A stretch of DNA of 64,000 nucleotides from Streptomyces olivochromogenes (GTDB taxonomy: Bacteria > Actinomycetota > Actinomycetes > Streptomycetales > Streptomycetaceae), in contig NZ_KQ948458.1 of NCBI RefSeq assembly GCF_001514115.1, positions 290,497 through 354,496 of the forward strand. The letters run 5' to 3'. A model generated the notes under the pieces. The model ran no database searches and was not told the origin of the DNA. It was given only the letters and a program-made list of their open reading frames with translations. The translations under genes were made by a program, and so were the position numbers. Of the stretch, positions 17,696 to 26,366 are shown in pieces; position 1 is the first letter of the stretch, and every line of letters starts with the position of its first letter.

Positions 17696-18553
17696 TCAGC
17701 GGCCCCGGTAGTGGGGGGTTCGGCGTTCTGTGAAGGCGGCCACGCCCTCGTTCGCGTCCGTCGTGGTCATGTTGATCTCCTGGGCGGCGGCTTCGGCGGC
17801 GAAGGCGGTGGTGCGGTCGGAGTCGAGGGAGGCGTTGACCAGCTGTTTGGTGAGGGCGAGGGCGCGGGTCGGGCCGCTGGCCAGGCGCTCGGCCCAGTCG
17901 CGGGCGGTCTTCTCCAGATCGTCCGGTGGTACGACCCTGTTGACGAGCCCGAGCCGGGCCGCGTCCGCCGCCGTCAGCGCGTCGCCGAAGAACATCAGTT
18001 CCTTGGCGCGCTGGGGGCCGATGAGCCGGGGCAGCAGATACGCGCCGCCGCCGTCGGGGACCAGGCCGCGGCGTACGAACACCTCGATGAACTTGGCGGA
18101 ATCGGCGGCGAGTACGAGGTCGCAGGCGAGGGCGAGGTGGGCGCCGAGGCCGGCCGCGGTGCCGTTGACCGCCGCGATCACGGGCTTCTCGCAGTCGAGG
18201 ACCGCGCCGATCAGACGCTGGGCGCCGAGCCGGATCGTGCGGGCCACGTCCCCGGCCACCCGCTCCCCGGCCACTCGCCCCCCGGCCGACGGTCCCCCGC
18301 GCAGGTCCGCGCCCGCGCAGAAACCACGTCCGGTCGCCGTGATCACGACGGCCCGTACGTCCGGGTCGGAGGAGGCGTGGGAGAGGTGCTGGATGAGGCG
18401 TTCGCGCTGGTCAGGGGTGATGGCGTTGAGGGCTTCGGGGCGGTTGAGGGTGATCCACGAGACGTGATTGTCAGTGGCGTGCAGTACCAATGAGTCGACG
18501 GGATCGGCAGATTCGGCAGATTGCTCGGCAGGTTTCTCGGGGGAGGACGTCAT
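17696..18553 (-). CDS. Enoyl-CoA hydratase/isomerase family protein (PaaG-like)
   Basis: Encodes 285 residues of the crotonase superfamily. The oxyanion-hole motif GFCAGADLRGG lies at about 86-96, and AAGLGAHLALACD at about 133-145 has His where hydratases have the first catalytic Glu. RRGLVPDGGGAYLLPRLIG at about 160-178 carries Asp in place of the second Glu, as in PaaG-type isomerases. Isomerisation or ring chemistry is therefore more likely than simple hydration (inference). ATG at 18553 with GGAG upstream. It follows the CoA ligase gene by 91 bp on the same strand and is probably in the unit controlled by the paired operators at 20904 and 20928. Confidence 0.83.
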   Translation of the reverse strand: MTSSPEKPAEQSAESADPVDSLVLHATDNHVSWITLNRPEALNAITPDQRERLIQHLSHASSDPDVRAVVITATGRGFCAGADLRGGPSAGGRVAGERVAGDVARTIRLGAQRLIGAVLDCEKPVIAAVNGTAAGLGAHLALACDLVLAADSAKFIEVFVRRGLVPDGGGAYLLPRLIGPQRAKELMFFGDALTAADAARLGLVNRVVPPDDLEKTARDWAERLASGPTRALALTKQLVNASLDSDRTTAFAAEAAAQEINMTTTDANEGVAAFTERRTPHYRGR

Positions 18554-18644
18554 GGGGATGCTCCGGTTTTTACGGGGGATGGTGCGGCGGGGGGTGGGGC
18601 TGCGGCCGGCGCCGGCGCCGCGGGGAGCGCTGGAGCGGCGGGGT

Positions 18645-20870
18645 TCAGCGGCAGACGACCAGCGCGTCCAGCGCCACCGCTCCCTGGCCCCTGGGCAGCA
18701 CCATCAGCGGGTTGATGTCGAGCTCGGCGATGTCGTCCCCGAGTTCCAGCGCCATCCGCTGTACGCGCATGACGACCTCGATCAGCGCGTCCACATCAAC
18801 CGGCGGCCCCCCGCGCACGCCCTCCAGAAGGGCCCGCCCGCGCAGCTCGCCGAGCATGCCCCGCGCCTGGTCCTCACCGAACGGCGGCACGCGGACGGCC
18901 GCGTCCCGCAGCACCTCGACGAGCACGCCGCCAAGGCCGACGGTCACGGTCGGCCCGAAGAGCTGGTCGTGCGTGACGCCTACGACCATTTCCACACCCC
19001 GCTCGACCATCTGGCACACCAGCACCCCGTCGAGCGAGATCCCCTCGTAGCGCGCGATGTCGGTGAGCTCGCGGTAGGCGTCCCTGACCTGGCTGGCGGA
19101 GGTCAGTCCGATCTTCACCAGACCCAGTTCGGTCTTGTGGGCGATCTGGGCGCCGGACGCCTTCATGACCACCGGGTAGCCGACGAGACTCGCCGCGCGC
19201 ACGGCCGCCGCCGCGCTGGTCACCAACTGTTCGCGCGGCACCCGGATCCCATAGGCGCGCAGCAGCTGCTTCGCCGCGTGCTCGCTCAGCTGCTGCCCCG
19301 GCCGCATCAGCGCCTGCGTCTTGCGGAAGGACGGCGAGGGAGTGCGGGGAGCCTCGTCGAAGGGGGAGCGGTAGGCGGCGACGAACCGGTGGTGGTCCAG
19401 GTAGGCGCGCACGGCCGTGATGCAGTTGGCGAAGGTCCGGAAGGTGGCGACCTTCGACGAGCCGAGCAGCGTCTCGCGGTAGGCGGCCTCGGTGCCGACC
19501 GGCGAGCCCCACACCACGCACACCAGCTTGTCCGTCTGTTCCGCCGCGTCCACCAGGTCCTGCGCGAGCTTGTCGCTCATGGGAGGAAAGGGCCCGGTGA
19601 TCGGACAGATCAGTACGCCGACCTCCGGGTCGGCGAGGATCGCGTCGATGATCTTCCGCCCGCGCCAGTCGCCGACCGGGTGCCCGCCGTTGTCGACGGG
19701 ATTGGTCACGCTCAGGTACTCGGGTATCCACTGGTGCAGCTCGGCCTGCTTGGGGGCGGAGAGATGCGGCAGCGGCAGCCCCGCCGCCGTCGCCAGGTCG
19801 GCGAGGTGCGCCCCCGTGCCGCCCGAGATCGAATAGACGACGACACCCTCGGCCCGCGGGGCGCGGGCGCGGGCCAACAGGGCTGCGGTGTCCTGGAGTT
19901 CGTCGAGGCCGTCGACGCGGATCACGCCGTACTGCCGCATCGCCGCGTCCACCACCGTGTCGGCGCCGGTCAGCTTGCCGGTGTGTGAGGCGGCGGTGCG
20001 GGCGCCGGTCTCGGTGCGGCCGACCTTGACGGCGACGACGGGCACTCCGCGGCGGGCGGCGCGGTCGGCGGCGAGCAGAAAGGAGCGGCCGTCCTTCAGC
20101 CCCTCGACGTAGCAGGCGATCGCGCCGATCTCCGGCTGCTCGGAGAAGTAGGAGATGAAGTCGGCGGTCTCGAGGTCGGCCTCGTTGCCGGTGGGCGCCC
20201 AGTGGGAGAGCCGTACGCCCAGCTCCTGCATCGCGAACACCGGCCGGCCCTGGTGTCCGGACTGGGTGATGAGGGCGATCGCGGGACCGTCGAGATCGTC
20301 GCGGAACTTCTCGAAGGCGTTGAGGTTGGTGTTGGGCCCGAGAAGCCGGAGGCCGGCGCGGCGGACGGCGGCGGCGAGGTGGGCCTGCGCGGCGGCGCCC
20401 TCGGCCCCGGTCTCGGCGAACCCGGAGGCGAACGCGACGGCGAACTTCACCTTGGCCTCGGCCAGTTCCCCGATCACGGGGAGCGGGTCGCCGACGAGGA
20501 GCACGGCCAGATCGATCTGCTCGGGCAGGTCGGCGAGGGAAGGGGAGCAGGGGATGCCGAAGACGGACTGACGGGTGGGGTGCACGGGGTGCAGCCGGGC
20601 GCCGACCCGCTCGGCCCAGGCGATCAGCTGCCGGGTGATGCCGGTGTTCGGCCGGCCCTCGGCGTCCGAGGCGCCGACGACGGCCACGGACTCGGGACGG
20701 AAGAAGCGGTCCAGATCGGGTACGTCGGCGTACAGCGGACGGCCGCTGACGTCCAGGTCGTCGACGTCGGCCGGGCGGCCGTGCACGACGGGTGAGGGCT
20801 GCTCGCCGCAGGCGATGACGCGGGCCCGGCGGGAGTCGGTGGTGAGGGTGCCGTGGGTTGATCCAAGCAT
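18645..20870 (-). CDS. ADP-forming acyl-CoA synthetase (acetate-CoA ligase family)
   Basis: Encodes 741 residues fusing both subunits of an NDP-forming acyl-CoA ligase: CoA-binding domain (about 50-145, RPESVAVVGASDAEGRPNTG), succinyl-CoA-ligase-like domains (about 160-470) and a C-terminal ATP-grasp domain (about 515-735, with YPVVMKASGAQIAHKTELG and ELDINPLMV). SHTGKLTGAD at about 290 holds the histidine expected to be phosphorylated. These enzymes make an acyl-CoA at the cost of one ATP to ADP. ATG at 20870 with GGAGCGGG upstream. Two operators stand 33 and 57 bp upstream. Confidence 0.86.
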   Translation of the reverse strand: MLGSTHGTLTTDSRRARVIACGEQPSPVVHGRPADVDDLDVSGRPLYADVPDLDRFFRPESVAVVGASDAEGRPNTGITRQLIAWAERVGARLHPVHPTRQSVFGIPCSPSLADLPEQIDLAVLLVGDPLPVIGELAEAKVKFAVAFASGFAETGAEGAAAQAHLAAAVRRAGLRLLGPNTNLNAFEKFRDDLDGPAIALITQSGHQGRPVFAMQELGVRLSHWAPTGNEADLETADFISYFSEQPEIGAIACYVEGLKDGRSFLLAADRAARRGVPVVAVKVGRTETGARTAASHTGKLTGADTVVDAAMRQYGVIRVDGLDELQDTAALLARARAPRAEGVVVYSISGGTGAHLADLATAAGLPLPHLSAPKQAELHQWIPEYLSVTNPVDNGGHPVGDWRGRKIIDAILADPEVGVLICPITGPFPPMSDKLAQDLVDAAEQTDKLVCVVWGSPVGTEAAYRETLLGSSKVATFRTFANCITAVRAYLDHHRFVAAYRSPFDEAPRTPSPSFRKTQALMRPGQQLSEHAAKQLLRAYGIRVPREQLVTSAAAAVRAASLVGYPVVMKASGAQIAHKTELGLVKIGLTSASQVRDAYRELTDIARYEGISLDGVLVCQMVERGVEMVVGVTHDQLFGPTVTVGLGGVLVEVLRDAAVRVPPFGEDQARGMLGELRGRALLEGVRGGPPVDVDALIEVVMRVQRMALELGDDIAELDINPLMVLPRGQGAVALDALVVCR

Positions 20871-20903
20871 CGGTCCGCCCGCTCCTGTGTGACAGCCAAT
20901 TAA

Positions 20904-20918
20904 CTGACGCTCTGTCAG
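20904..20918. promoter_or_regulatory. Regulon operator, CTGACGCTCTGTCAG (pair member 1)
   Basis: Perfect palindrome with AA and AT flanks, 33 bp upstream of the ADP-forming CoA ligase start (minus strand). Centre is 24 bp from the second copy. Confidence 0.85.
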
Positions 20919-20927
20919 ATTACTTAA

Positions 20928-20942
20928 CTGACGCCGCGTCAG
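20928..20942. promoter_or_regulatory. Regulon operator, CTGACGCCGCGTCAG (pair member 2)
   Basis: Perfect palindrome, 24 bp from the copy at 20904, giving a tandem operator for the CoA ligase/crotonase unit. Confidence 0.85.
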
Positions 20943-21265
20943 GAACCGTCGTGCAAGCAAAAGGCTGGACGGCGGGCGGTTCTCGGAGGTCGGCAGCCGC
21001 GCGGCCGGTCGTGCGGAAGGCCATGCGGGGCGTTGTGCGGAACGTTGCGCGGAACCTTGTGTGGAGCCTTGTGTGGAACGTTGCGCGGAACCTTGTGCGG
21101 CGGGGACCCGGTTCGTACCCGCCGCGCGAGGGGCCGGAACCCGTCGGGGTGCCGCACAACCATCAACTCCCGCTGATCGTCTATGACATGGCCCTGTCGG
21201 CTCGCGCCGGTGAAGCCACCGCACCTGTCCTTTTCCTCGCTTTTCTTCGCACTCTTGGGGATGTC
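20943..21265. other. Intergenic region holding a minisatellite
   Basis: About 320 bp between the paired operators and the secreted protein gene. It holds the 12-bp repeat array at 21013-21096; no credible gene was seen. An in-frame upstream extension of the secreted protein would lack a signal peptide at its start and is not accepted. Confidence 0.5.
21013..21096 (+). repeat. Seven-unit 12-bp minisatellite
   Basis: Seven abutting 12-mers of the form GYGGARCSTTGY (21013, 21025, 21037, 21049, 21061, 21073, 21085). Units 4 and 7 are identical (GCGGAACCTTGT), as are most positions of units 3 and 6. Noncoding on present evidence. Confidence 0.8.
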
Positions 21266-22609
21266 ATGAGACCTGTCTCTCTCGGCCGCGCGCTGCGGCT
21301 CGGAGCCTGTACGACGCTCGCGGCCGGACTCGTCACCGCGGGGCTCGCCGCCGCCCCCGCGTCGGCCGCGACCGAGTCCGACCAGCTGTGGATCAACGCG
21401 CCCTCCACGCAGGCCCTGCCGCTCGGCACGGACGGCGGCGCGCCGCAGAGCCGGACGATCGACGTGGGGATCTACCACGACAACAGCCACTTCACGGTGA
21501 CCGACGGCAAGGTGACCGTCGACGCCTCCGGGCTGGCCGGGGTCGGAGAGGTGACCTGGCCGGACAACTGCGCGCCGAACGGGACGACCGCGGTGTGCAG
21601 CGTGCCGGACGTGCCCGTGATCGGGCCCGACTACAGCCAGCAGATCCACCTCGGGATCCGCGCGGCCGACGGTGCGCAGGCCGGGGCGCAGGGCAGGATC
21701 ACCTACGGGGCGACGGCCACCGGTGGCCCCGACGGCACGCTCACCGCGCCCGAGGACAGTTTCGAGACCGACTTCACGGTCGCCTCGGGCCCCGACCTGT
21801 CCCTCGCCCCCGTGGCCGGCGTCGAGCACGCGCAGCCGGGTGGCACCGCGACGATCCCCTTCGCGCTGACCAACAAGGGCAACGAGAGCGCGCACGGCGT
21901 CACGGTGAAGATGACGGCGTCGTACGGGCTGGACTTCCTGAACAAGTACGACGCCTGCACCTACACGCGGTCGGGCGGTGACGAGTACGCGCCGATGACA
22001 GGCGCGACCTGCACGTTCGACCAGGTGCTGGCCCCCGGTGACTCCTTCGAGCTGCCCGCGCCGCTGCAGCTGGCGATCGCGCGGCACGCGCTGAACGACC
22101 GGCTGGACATCAGTGTCGACCCGGCCGACGGCGCGACCGACCTCGCGAGCCGCGACAACTACGCGGCTCTCCAGATCGGCACGGACAACACCGCCGACTT
22201 CTCGGTGACCGGCGCCGCGGTCACCGGTACGGCGGGCCAGACGGTGACCGCCCCGCTCACCTTCAAGAACAACGGTCCGGCCTGGTTCGCGAACCTCGGC
22301 TCCGGCGACCCGGCCGCCAAGGTCAGGCTGATCGTCCCGACCGGCACGACGGTCACCGGCGTCCCCGCGGACTGTGTCCCGCACACCCTCACGGGCGGGT
22401 ACTACGAGAAGCGGACGGGCGCCCCGCGCTACGACTGCGCTCTGCCGTACTGGGTGTCCGAGAACACCGAGCGCACGTACGCCTTCCAGCTGCGGATCGA
22501 CGCGGCGGTGCCCGGCACGACCGGTGAGGTCAGCATCCACCCCGAGTTCGGCGACTTCGCCTTCGACCCGGACACCACGAACAACACGGCGTCGCTCGCA
22601 GTCAACTGA
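21266..22609 (+). CDS. Secreted DUF11-like surface protein
   Basis: Encodes 447 residues. A Sec signal peptide (arginines, then CTTLAAGLVTAGLAAAPASA, cleavage near residue 35) precedes three Ig-like beta-sandwich units. Repeated phrases such as PGGTATIPFALTNKGNES and TVTAPLTFKNNGP are typical of DUF11/CARDB-like modules. Three or more cysteine pairs suit an extracellular location. There is no LPXTG-type anchor or C-terminal membrane helix, so it is probably released or loosely wall-bound. ATG at 21266. A fragment of a similar protein lies at 34738-35106. Its link to the catabolic genes is positional only. Confidence 0.8.
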   Translation: MRPVSLGRALRLGACTTLAAGLVTAGLAAAPASAATESDQLWINAPSTQALPLGTDGGAPQSRTIDVGIYHDNSHFTVTDGKVTVDASGLAGVGEVTWPDNCAPNGTTAVCSVPDVPVIGPDYSQQIHLGIRAADGAQAGAQGRITYGATATGGPDGTLTAPEDSFETDFTVASGPDLSLAPVAGVEHAQPGGTATIPFALTNKGNESAHGVTVKMTASYGLDFLNKYDACTYTRSGGDEYAPMTGATCTFDQVLAPGDSFELPAPLQLAIARHALNDRLDISVDPADGATDLASRDNYAALQIGTDNTADFSVTGAAVTGTAGQTVTAPLTFKNNGPAWFANLGSGDPAAKVRLIVPTGTTVTGVPADCVPHTLTGGYYEKRTGAPRYDCALPYWVSENTERTYAFQLRIDAAVPGTTGEVSIHPEFGDFAFDPDTTNNTASLAVN

Positions 22610-22652
22610 CGGTGACTCAGCGGCAGTGAGCAACGCTCAGTGATGCGGTGAC

Positions 22653-23945
22653 TCAGCGCGCGGCGCGGGTGTCCCCCGTGTCGCGCGCTCCCGACTCCGC
22701 TCCCGACTTCGCTCCCGTCTTCGCCCCGGCTTTCGACGCCGCCTTCTCCGCCGCCCTCTCCGCCTTCTGCGCGGCCCTCGCGACCGCCTTCGCGATCTTC
22801 TCCGCGTCGAGGGCGAGTTCGCGGAACATGCCGCTGATGGGGTTGGTGAAGCCGGTGAAGTAGAGGCCGGGTGCCTTCTTCGGGGTGCGGGCGCCGTGCA
22901 CGACCGGGCGGCCACGCCCGTCGAGGACGTCGAGGTGGCCGACGATGCCCTCCAGGGCGCGTGCGTACCCCGTCGCGGCGATCACGACGTCCGGGTCGAT
23001 CCGCTTCCCGTCGGCGAGGACGACCTTGTCCTCCTCGAAACCCTCCACCGCGGCCACGACCTCGACCTGCCCCTTGCGGACGGCGTTGATGAGGCCGACG
23101 TCCTGGACGGGGATGGAGCCGTCGTTGACGCGGGAGTAGAGGCCGGTGTCGGGGCGGGGCAGCCCCTGCGCCGCCAGGTCCGGCACGCTGAGCTTGGCCA
23201 TCGGCCCGGCGAGTGCGTCGACGAGGCGCACCGGCAGCCGCCGTACGAGGATCCCGGTGAACTGGGCGGCCCAGCCCGCCGTGGAGCGGCGCACGATGTG
23301 CGGCGCGGTGCGCACGGCGAGCCGTACCCGGGAGGCGCCGCCCTCGACCAGGTCCACGGCGATCTCGGCGCCCGTGTTGCCGACACCGACGACGAGGACG
23401 TCACGGCCGGCGTAGGGGGTGGGGTTGCGGTAGTCGCCGGCGTGCAGGAGTTCGCCGGTGTACGTGTCGCGGCCGGGCCAGTCGGGCAGGCGCGGGGTGT
23501 GGTTGTGGCCGGTGGCGACGACCACGGCGCTGCCGGTCAGTTCGCGGCCGCCGGTGGCGTGCAACAGCCAGCCGTCGCCGCCCGGGGCGGGCTCGACGCG
23601 CGAGACCTCGACGCCCGTGACGATCTCCAGCTGGTGGTACTCGACGTACTTCTCCAGGTAGCGCACCACGTTGTCGCGTGAGACCCACCGCCCGAAGGAG
23701 CGCGGCATCGCGAGGCCGGGCAGGCCGGACAGTCGCCGGGTCGTGTGCAGGTGCAGCCGGTCGTAGTGGCGCCGCCAGGACGCTCCGACCTGGTCGGACT
23801 TCTCCAGTACGACGGCCCGTACGCCCTGGGCGCGCAGCGCGTACGCCGTCGCGAGTCCCCCGGGGCCGCCGCCGATGACGTACACGGGGCGGTCTTCGTG
23901 GGACGGCACCGGGCGGGGTGTCGAGGAAGCAGTCGAGTCGGCCAT
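22653..23945 (-). CDS. Flavin-containing monooxygenase-like FAD/NADPH oxidoreductase
   Basis: Encodes 430 residues of the FMO/Baeyer-Villiger-like group. Two Rossmann motifs are clear: FAD site VIGGGPGGLATAYALR (about 22-37) and NADPH site VVGVGNTGAEIAVDL (about 190-204). A late ATGYARALEG motif matches the family. It would insert oxygen into a carbon or heteroatom centre using NADPH. The last 50 residues are an unusual Ala/Lys-rich helix-like tail. ATG at 23945; a longer frame to 24056 exists. It lacks the regulon operator, but a 20-bp inverted repeat lies at 23971-23990. Confidence 0.83.
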   Translation of the reverse strand: MADSTASSTPRPVPSHEDRPVYVIGGGPGGLATAYALRAQGVRAVVLEKSDQVGASWRRHYDRLHLHTTRRLSGLPGLAMPRSFGRWVSRDNVVRYLEKYVEYHQLEIVTGVEVSRVEPAPGGDGWLLHATGGRELTGSAVVVATGHNHTPRLPDWPGRDTYTGELLHAGDYRNPTPYAGRDVLVVGVGNTGAEIAVDLVEGGASRVRLAVRTAPHIVRRSTAGWAAQFTGILVRRLPVRLVDALAGPMAKLSVPDLAAQGLPRPDTGLYSRVNDGSIPVQDVGLINAVRKGQVEVVAAVEGFEEDKVVLADGKRIDPDVVIAATGYARALEGIVGHLDVLDGRGRPVVHGARTPKKAPGLYFTGFTNPISGMFRELALDAEKIAKAVARAAQKAERAAEKAASKAGAKTGAKSGAESGARDTGDTRAAR

Positions 23946-23970
23946 GTGCGCGAGCGTAATCACGTCGTCA

Positions 23971-23990
23971 CTTGATAGGTCTCGGTCAAG
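23971..23990. promoter_or_regulatory. Inverted repeat upstream of the monooxygenase
   Basis: CTTGATAGGTCTCGGTCAAG has 5-bp perfect arms (CTTGA / TCAAG) 25 bp upstream of the ATG at 23945. A binding site for a local regulator is possible. Confidence 0.3.
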
Positions 23991-24052
23991 ACCGGAATCG
24001 GTTGCGAACTGATCACGGCTGTAGGAGGAGTGGGTGGGGCCGGTGGCGTAGG

Positions 24053-25585
24053 TCACTTGGTTGTGTTCGAAGGATGGTGAGGGGTGAAGGGCACGGGTTC
24101 GCAGATTCTGGCAGCGGCCCGGCCGGGAACCCGTTCACCGATCCGGCGTACCCGACGTATGGGGCTGGGGCGGCGCTCGTACACCGTGACCCGGCGGCCG
24201 CGTTCGTCGGTTTCGGAGCAGCGGACGAAGTGCGCCTGCAGGACGCGCCGTTTGGCCCGGTCGCGTTCGGTGGTGGCGGATGCGTTCTCGTCGCTGACGA
24301 CGACGATGCGACGTACGGCCAGCATGGCGTTGGTTATCTGTTCCGGGGTGCCCTCCACGCCGTTCAAGGTGCCGGATTCCAGCGGGTCGCGGACCAGCGC
24401 CAGATCTCTGATCCCGGTGAATTCGGCCGGCGAGACGAGGGCGGTGTCACGACGTGCCGCGGGGATGTACAGCACCACGTCTCCCGCCTCACGGACCGCG
24501 GCGACGTTCTCGGCGGTGGACAGCACGTCGTCGACTCGGCCGGCCGCACTGCGCAGTGACAGCTCGACGGGCAGCAGCCCGAGAAAGGCGAGAGCCATGA
24601 CCACGACGATCAGCCGGCGAGGTGGCGTGCGGAGGCGGAACGCGAGTGCGCGGCACGCCGCGCCGATGAGGAGGGCGAGCCCGAGGTGGCCGAACAGGAC
24701 GTAGCGAGTCAGATAGACGGGATGGGCCAGAGAGACGACGAGCAGCACGAGTGGAGGAAGGGCAAGCAGTGGCAGGGCGACCGCGGTGAGCGGGAGTCGG
24801 GCGCCGCTGGGCGTGCGGTGGCGCCCCCTCGGGCGTGCGAACCATGCGCAGAGCGCGCCGGCGAGCAGTGTCAGTAAGAGGCCGAGCAGCTTGCTCTGAT
24901 TGACCGGGGGGATCCAGGCGACCTGTCCCGACTGCGCCTTGCTGGCGATGACGAGGGGCAGCGCGCCGATCGCGGCGGCGGACGAGACGGCCGCCCATCG
25001 CAGGACGATCGCGAGGGGCAGGCGGGCGAGGGCGATCGTCACCGCGTGTGCGAACAGCACCAGGAGCGAGAACCAGTTGAGCAGCGCACCCGTGAGCACA
25101 GCCATGCCGTACGCGACCCAGTGGCCGGCGTCCGGGCTGTCGACCGCCGCGACCAGCAGCCGGCAGGCCAGTGCCACACAGGCCGCGACCAGAGCGTAGG
25201 GACGTCCCTCCTGCGCATACTGCTGAACCGCGGGGATCAGGGCGAAAGCCAGTCCCGCGGCCAGCCCTGTGCACCGGTCGGCCAGGCGGTCCCCCAGGAG
25301 GGTGACCAGGGCGGCGGCCCCGGACATGGCCAGAACGGAGGGCAGTCGCAGGGCGAGGAGGCTGTCTCCGAAGACGGCGAAAACGCCGTGCATGAACAGG
25401 TAGTAGAGGCCGTGGACGACATCGACCTGGTCCAGCAGGTGCCAGATCTCGGGAAGGGTCCTGTGGGCCACCTGCCATGTCGCCGCCTCGTCGCGCCACA
25501 TGCTGTTCTCGCGCCTGATCCCCCACAGACCGAGGAGGAGGGTGAGGGCTGCCGGACCGACCGCGCCGAGTGCTGTTTTGGGCAT
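24053..25585 (-). CDS. Polytopic membrane glycosyltransferase, GT39/ArnT-like
   Basis: Encodes 510 residues with about ten hydrophobic segments. The first extracytoplasmic loop has MWRDEAATWQVAHR, with the acidic DE motif of polyprenyl-phosphate-sugar-dependent GT-C transferases, and YAQEGRPYALVAA further on is typical of this group. A C-terminal soluble region of about 130 residues follows. It would transfer a sugar from a lipid carrier outside the membrane. ATG at 25585; the frame continues upstream without a better start. No partner genes suggest the acceptor. Its 3' end is 107 bp from the monooxygenase start on the same strand. Confidence 0.72.
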   Translation of the reverse strand: MPKTALGAVGPAALTLLLGLWGIRRENSMWRDEAATWQVAHRTLPEIWHLLDQVDVVHGLYYLFMHGVFAVFGDSLLALRLPSVLAMSGAAALVTLLGDRLADRCTGLAAGLAFALIPAVQQYAQEGRPYALVAACVALACRLLVAAVDSPDAGHWVAYGMAVLTGALLNWFSLLVLFAHAVTIALARLPLAIVLRWAAVSSAAAIGALPLVIASKAQSGQVAWIPPVNQSKLLGLLLTLLAGALCAWFARPRGRHRTPSGARLPLTAVALPLLALPPLVLLVVSLAHPVYLTRYVLFGHLGLALLIGAACRALAFRLRTPPRRLIVVVMALAFLGLLPVELSLRSAAGRVDDVLSTAENVAAVREAGDVVLYIPAARRDTALVSPAEFTGIRDLALVRDPLESGTLNGVEGTPEQITNAMLAVRRIVVVSDENASATTERDRAKRRVLQAHFVRCSETDERGRRVTVYERRPSPIRRVRRIGERVPGRAAARICEPVPFTPHHPSNTTK

Positions 25586-25843
25586 GACAAATCCCTGGAT
25601 CGGCGTGAAGGAGGAGGTGAACGGGACGCCAGGCGGCCGCCTGGCGATTCCGATCATGTGCAGCACGCTAGGCGGCGGGCGGGATCGGGGTCGTCACCTG
25701 CGATGACGACCCAGGGGGTCCGTCGCGGGAACTACCGCCGACCTGGACAAGGCCGTGGGGCGTAGTCCTTCAGTGCCGGGCCGACCGGGAACCGCAGCAC
25801 TTCGCGGTCCCACCTCTTGCGCGGGCGTCCTCCGTGCGCTGAA

Positions 25844-25858
25844 CTGACGTACCGTCAG
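25844..25858. promoter_or_regulatory. Regulon operator, CTGACGTACCGTCAG
   Basis: Perfect palindrome with AA and AT flanks, 24 bp upstream of the DoxX-family start at 25883. Confidence 0.85.
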
Positions 25859-25882
25859 ATACCGAAGGGGGCGTGGACTGCC

Positions 25883-26335
25883 ATGGACACGATCTGGCTC
25901 GGCGGAGCGGAGTGGCTGGCCGTGCTGCGGATCGGGCTCGGGCTGTGGTGGCTGGAGAGTTGGCGGCACAAGGACAAGAAGGGCTGGTTCGAGCGGGGGA
26001 CCGGGATCGCGTGGGCGGCGGACGTCGCGGGCAAGCACCGGTGGAACGCGGTGCGCTCCGGCTTCGACGCCGTGGTCGCGCCCCGGCCGCGGACGATGGC
26101 GTACGTCGTCGTGTACGCGGAGTTGGCCCTCGGGCTGGGACTGGTGGCCGGGTTCCTGACGCCGATCGCACTGGTCGGCGGACTGCTCCTCAACGTCCTG
26201 TACTTCACCCTCATGATCCACGACTGGGCCGAGCAGGGGCAGAACGCGATGATGGCGCTGATCTCGGTCGTCGCCTTCTTCGGGATGGGATGGCAGACGT
26301 GGTCGTTGGACAGTGCGATCGGGCTGTTCGCGTGA
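25883..26335 (+). CDS. DoxX-family small membrane protein
   Basis: Encodes 150 residues with about four hydrophobic segments (LAVLRIGLGLWWLESW, MAYVVVYAELALGLGLVAGF, LVGGLLLNVLYFTLMI, MMALISVVAFFGMG), matching the DoxX/DoxD-like quinone-associated family. Such proteins often accompany oxidative catabolic operons, perhaps passing electrons to quinone; the role here is inferred from context. ATG at 25883, with GAAGGGGG upstream. It precedes the DUF35 gene by 31 bp in a two-gene unit with its own operator. Confidence 0.78.
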   Translation: MDTIWLGGAEWLAVLRIGLGLWWLESWRHKDKKGWFERGTGIAWAADVAGKHRWNAVRSGFDAVVAPRPRTMAYVVVYAELALGLGLVAGFLTPIALVGGLLLNVLYFTLMIHDWAEQGQNAMMALISVVAFFGMGWQTWSLDSAIGLFA

Positions 26336-26366
26336 GGCGCGGGTCGATCGGGGCCGGGGTGCGCTC

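Noticed and set aside
22606..22620. CTGACGGTGACTCAG resembling the regulon operator
   Set aside because: One mismatch, at the stop codon of the secreted protein gene and 1.3 kb from the start of the monooxygenase; no gene start follows it, so chance is likely.
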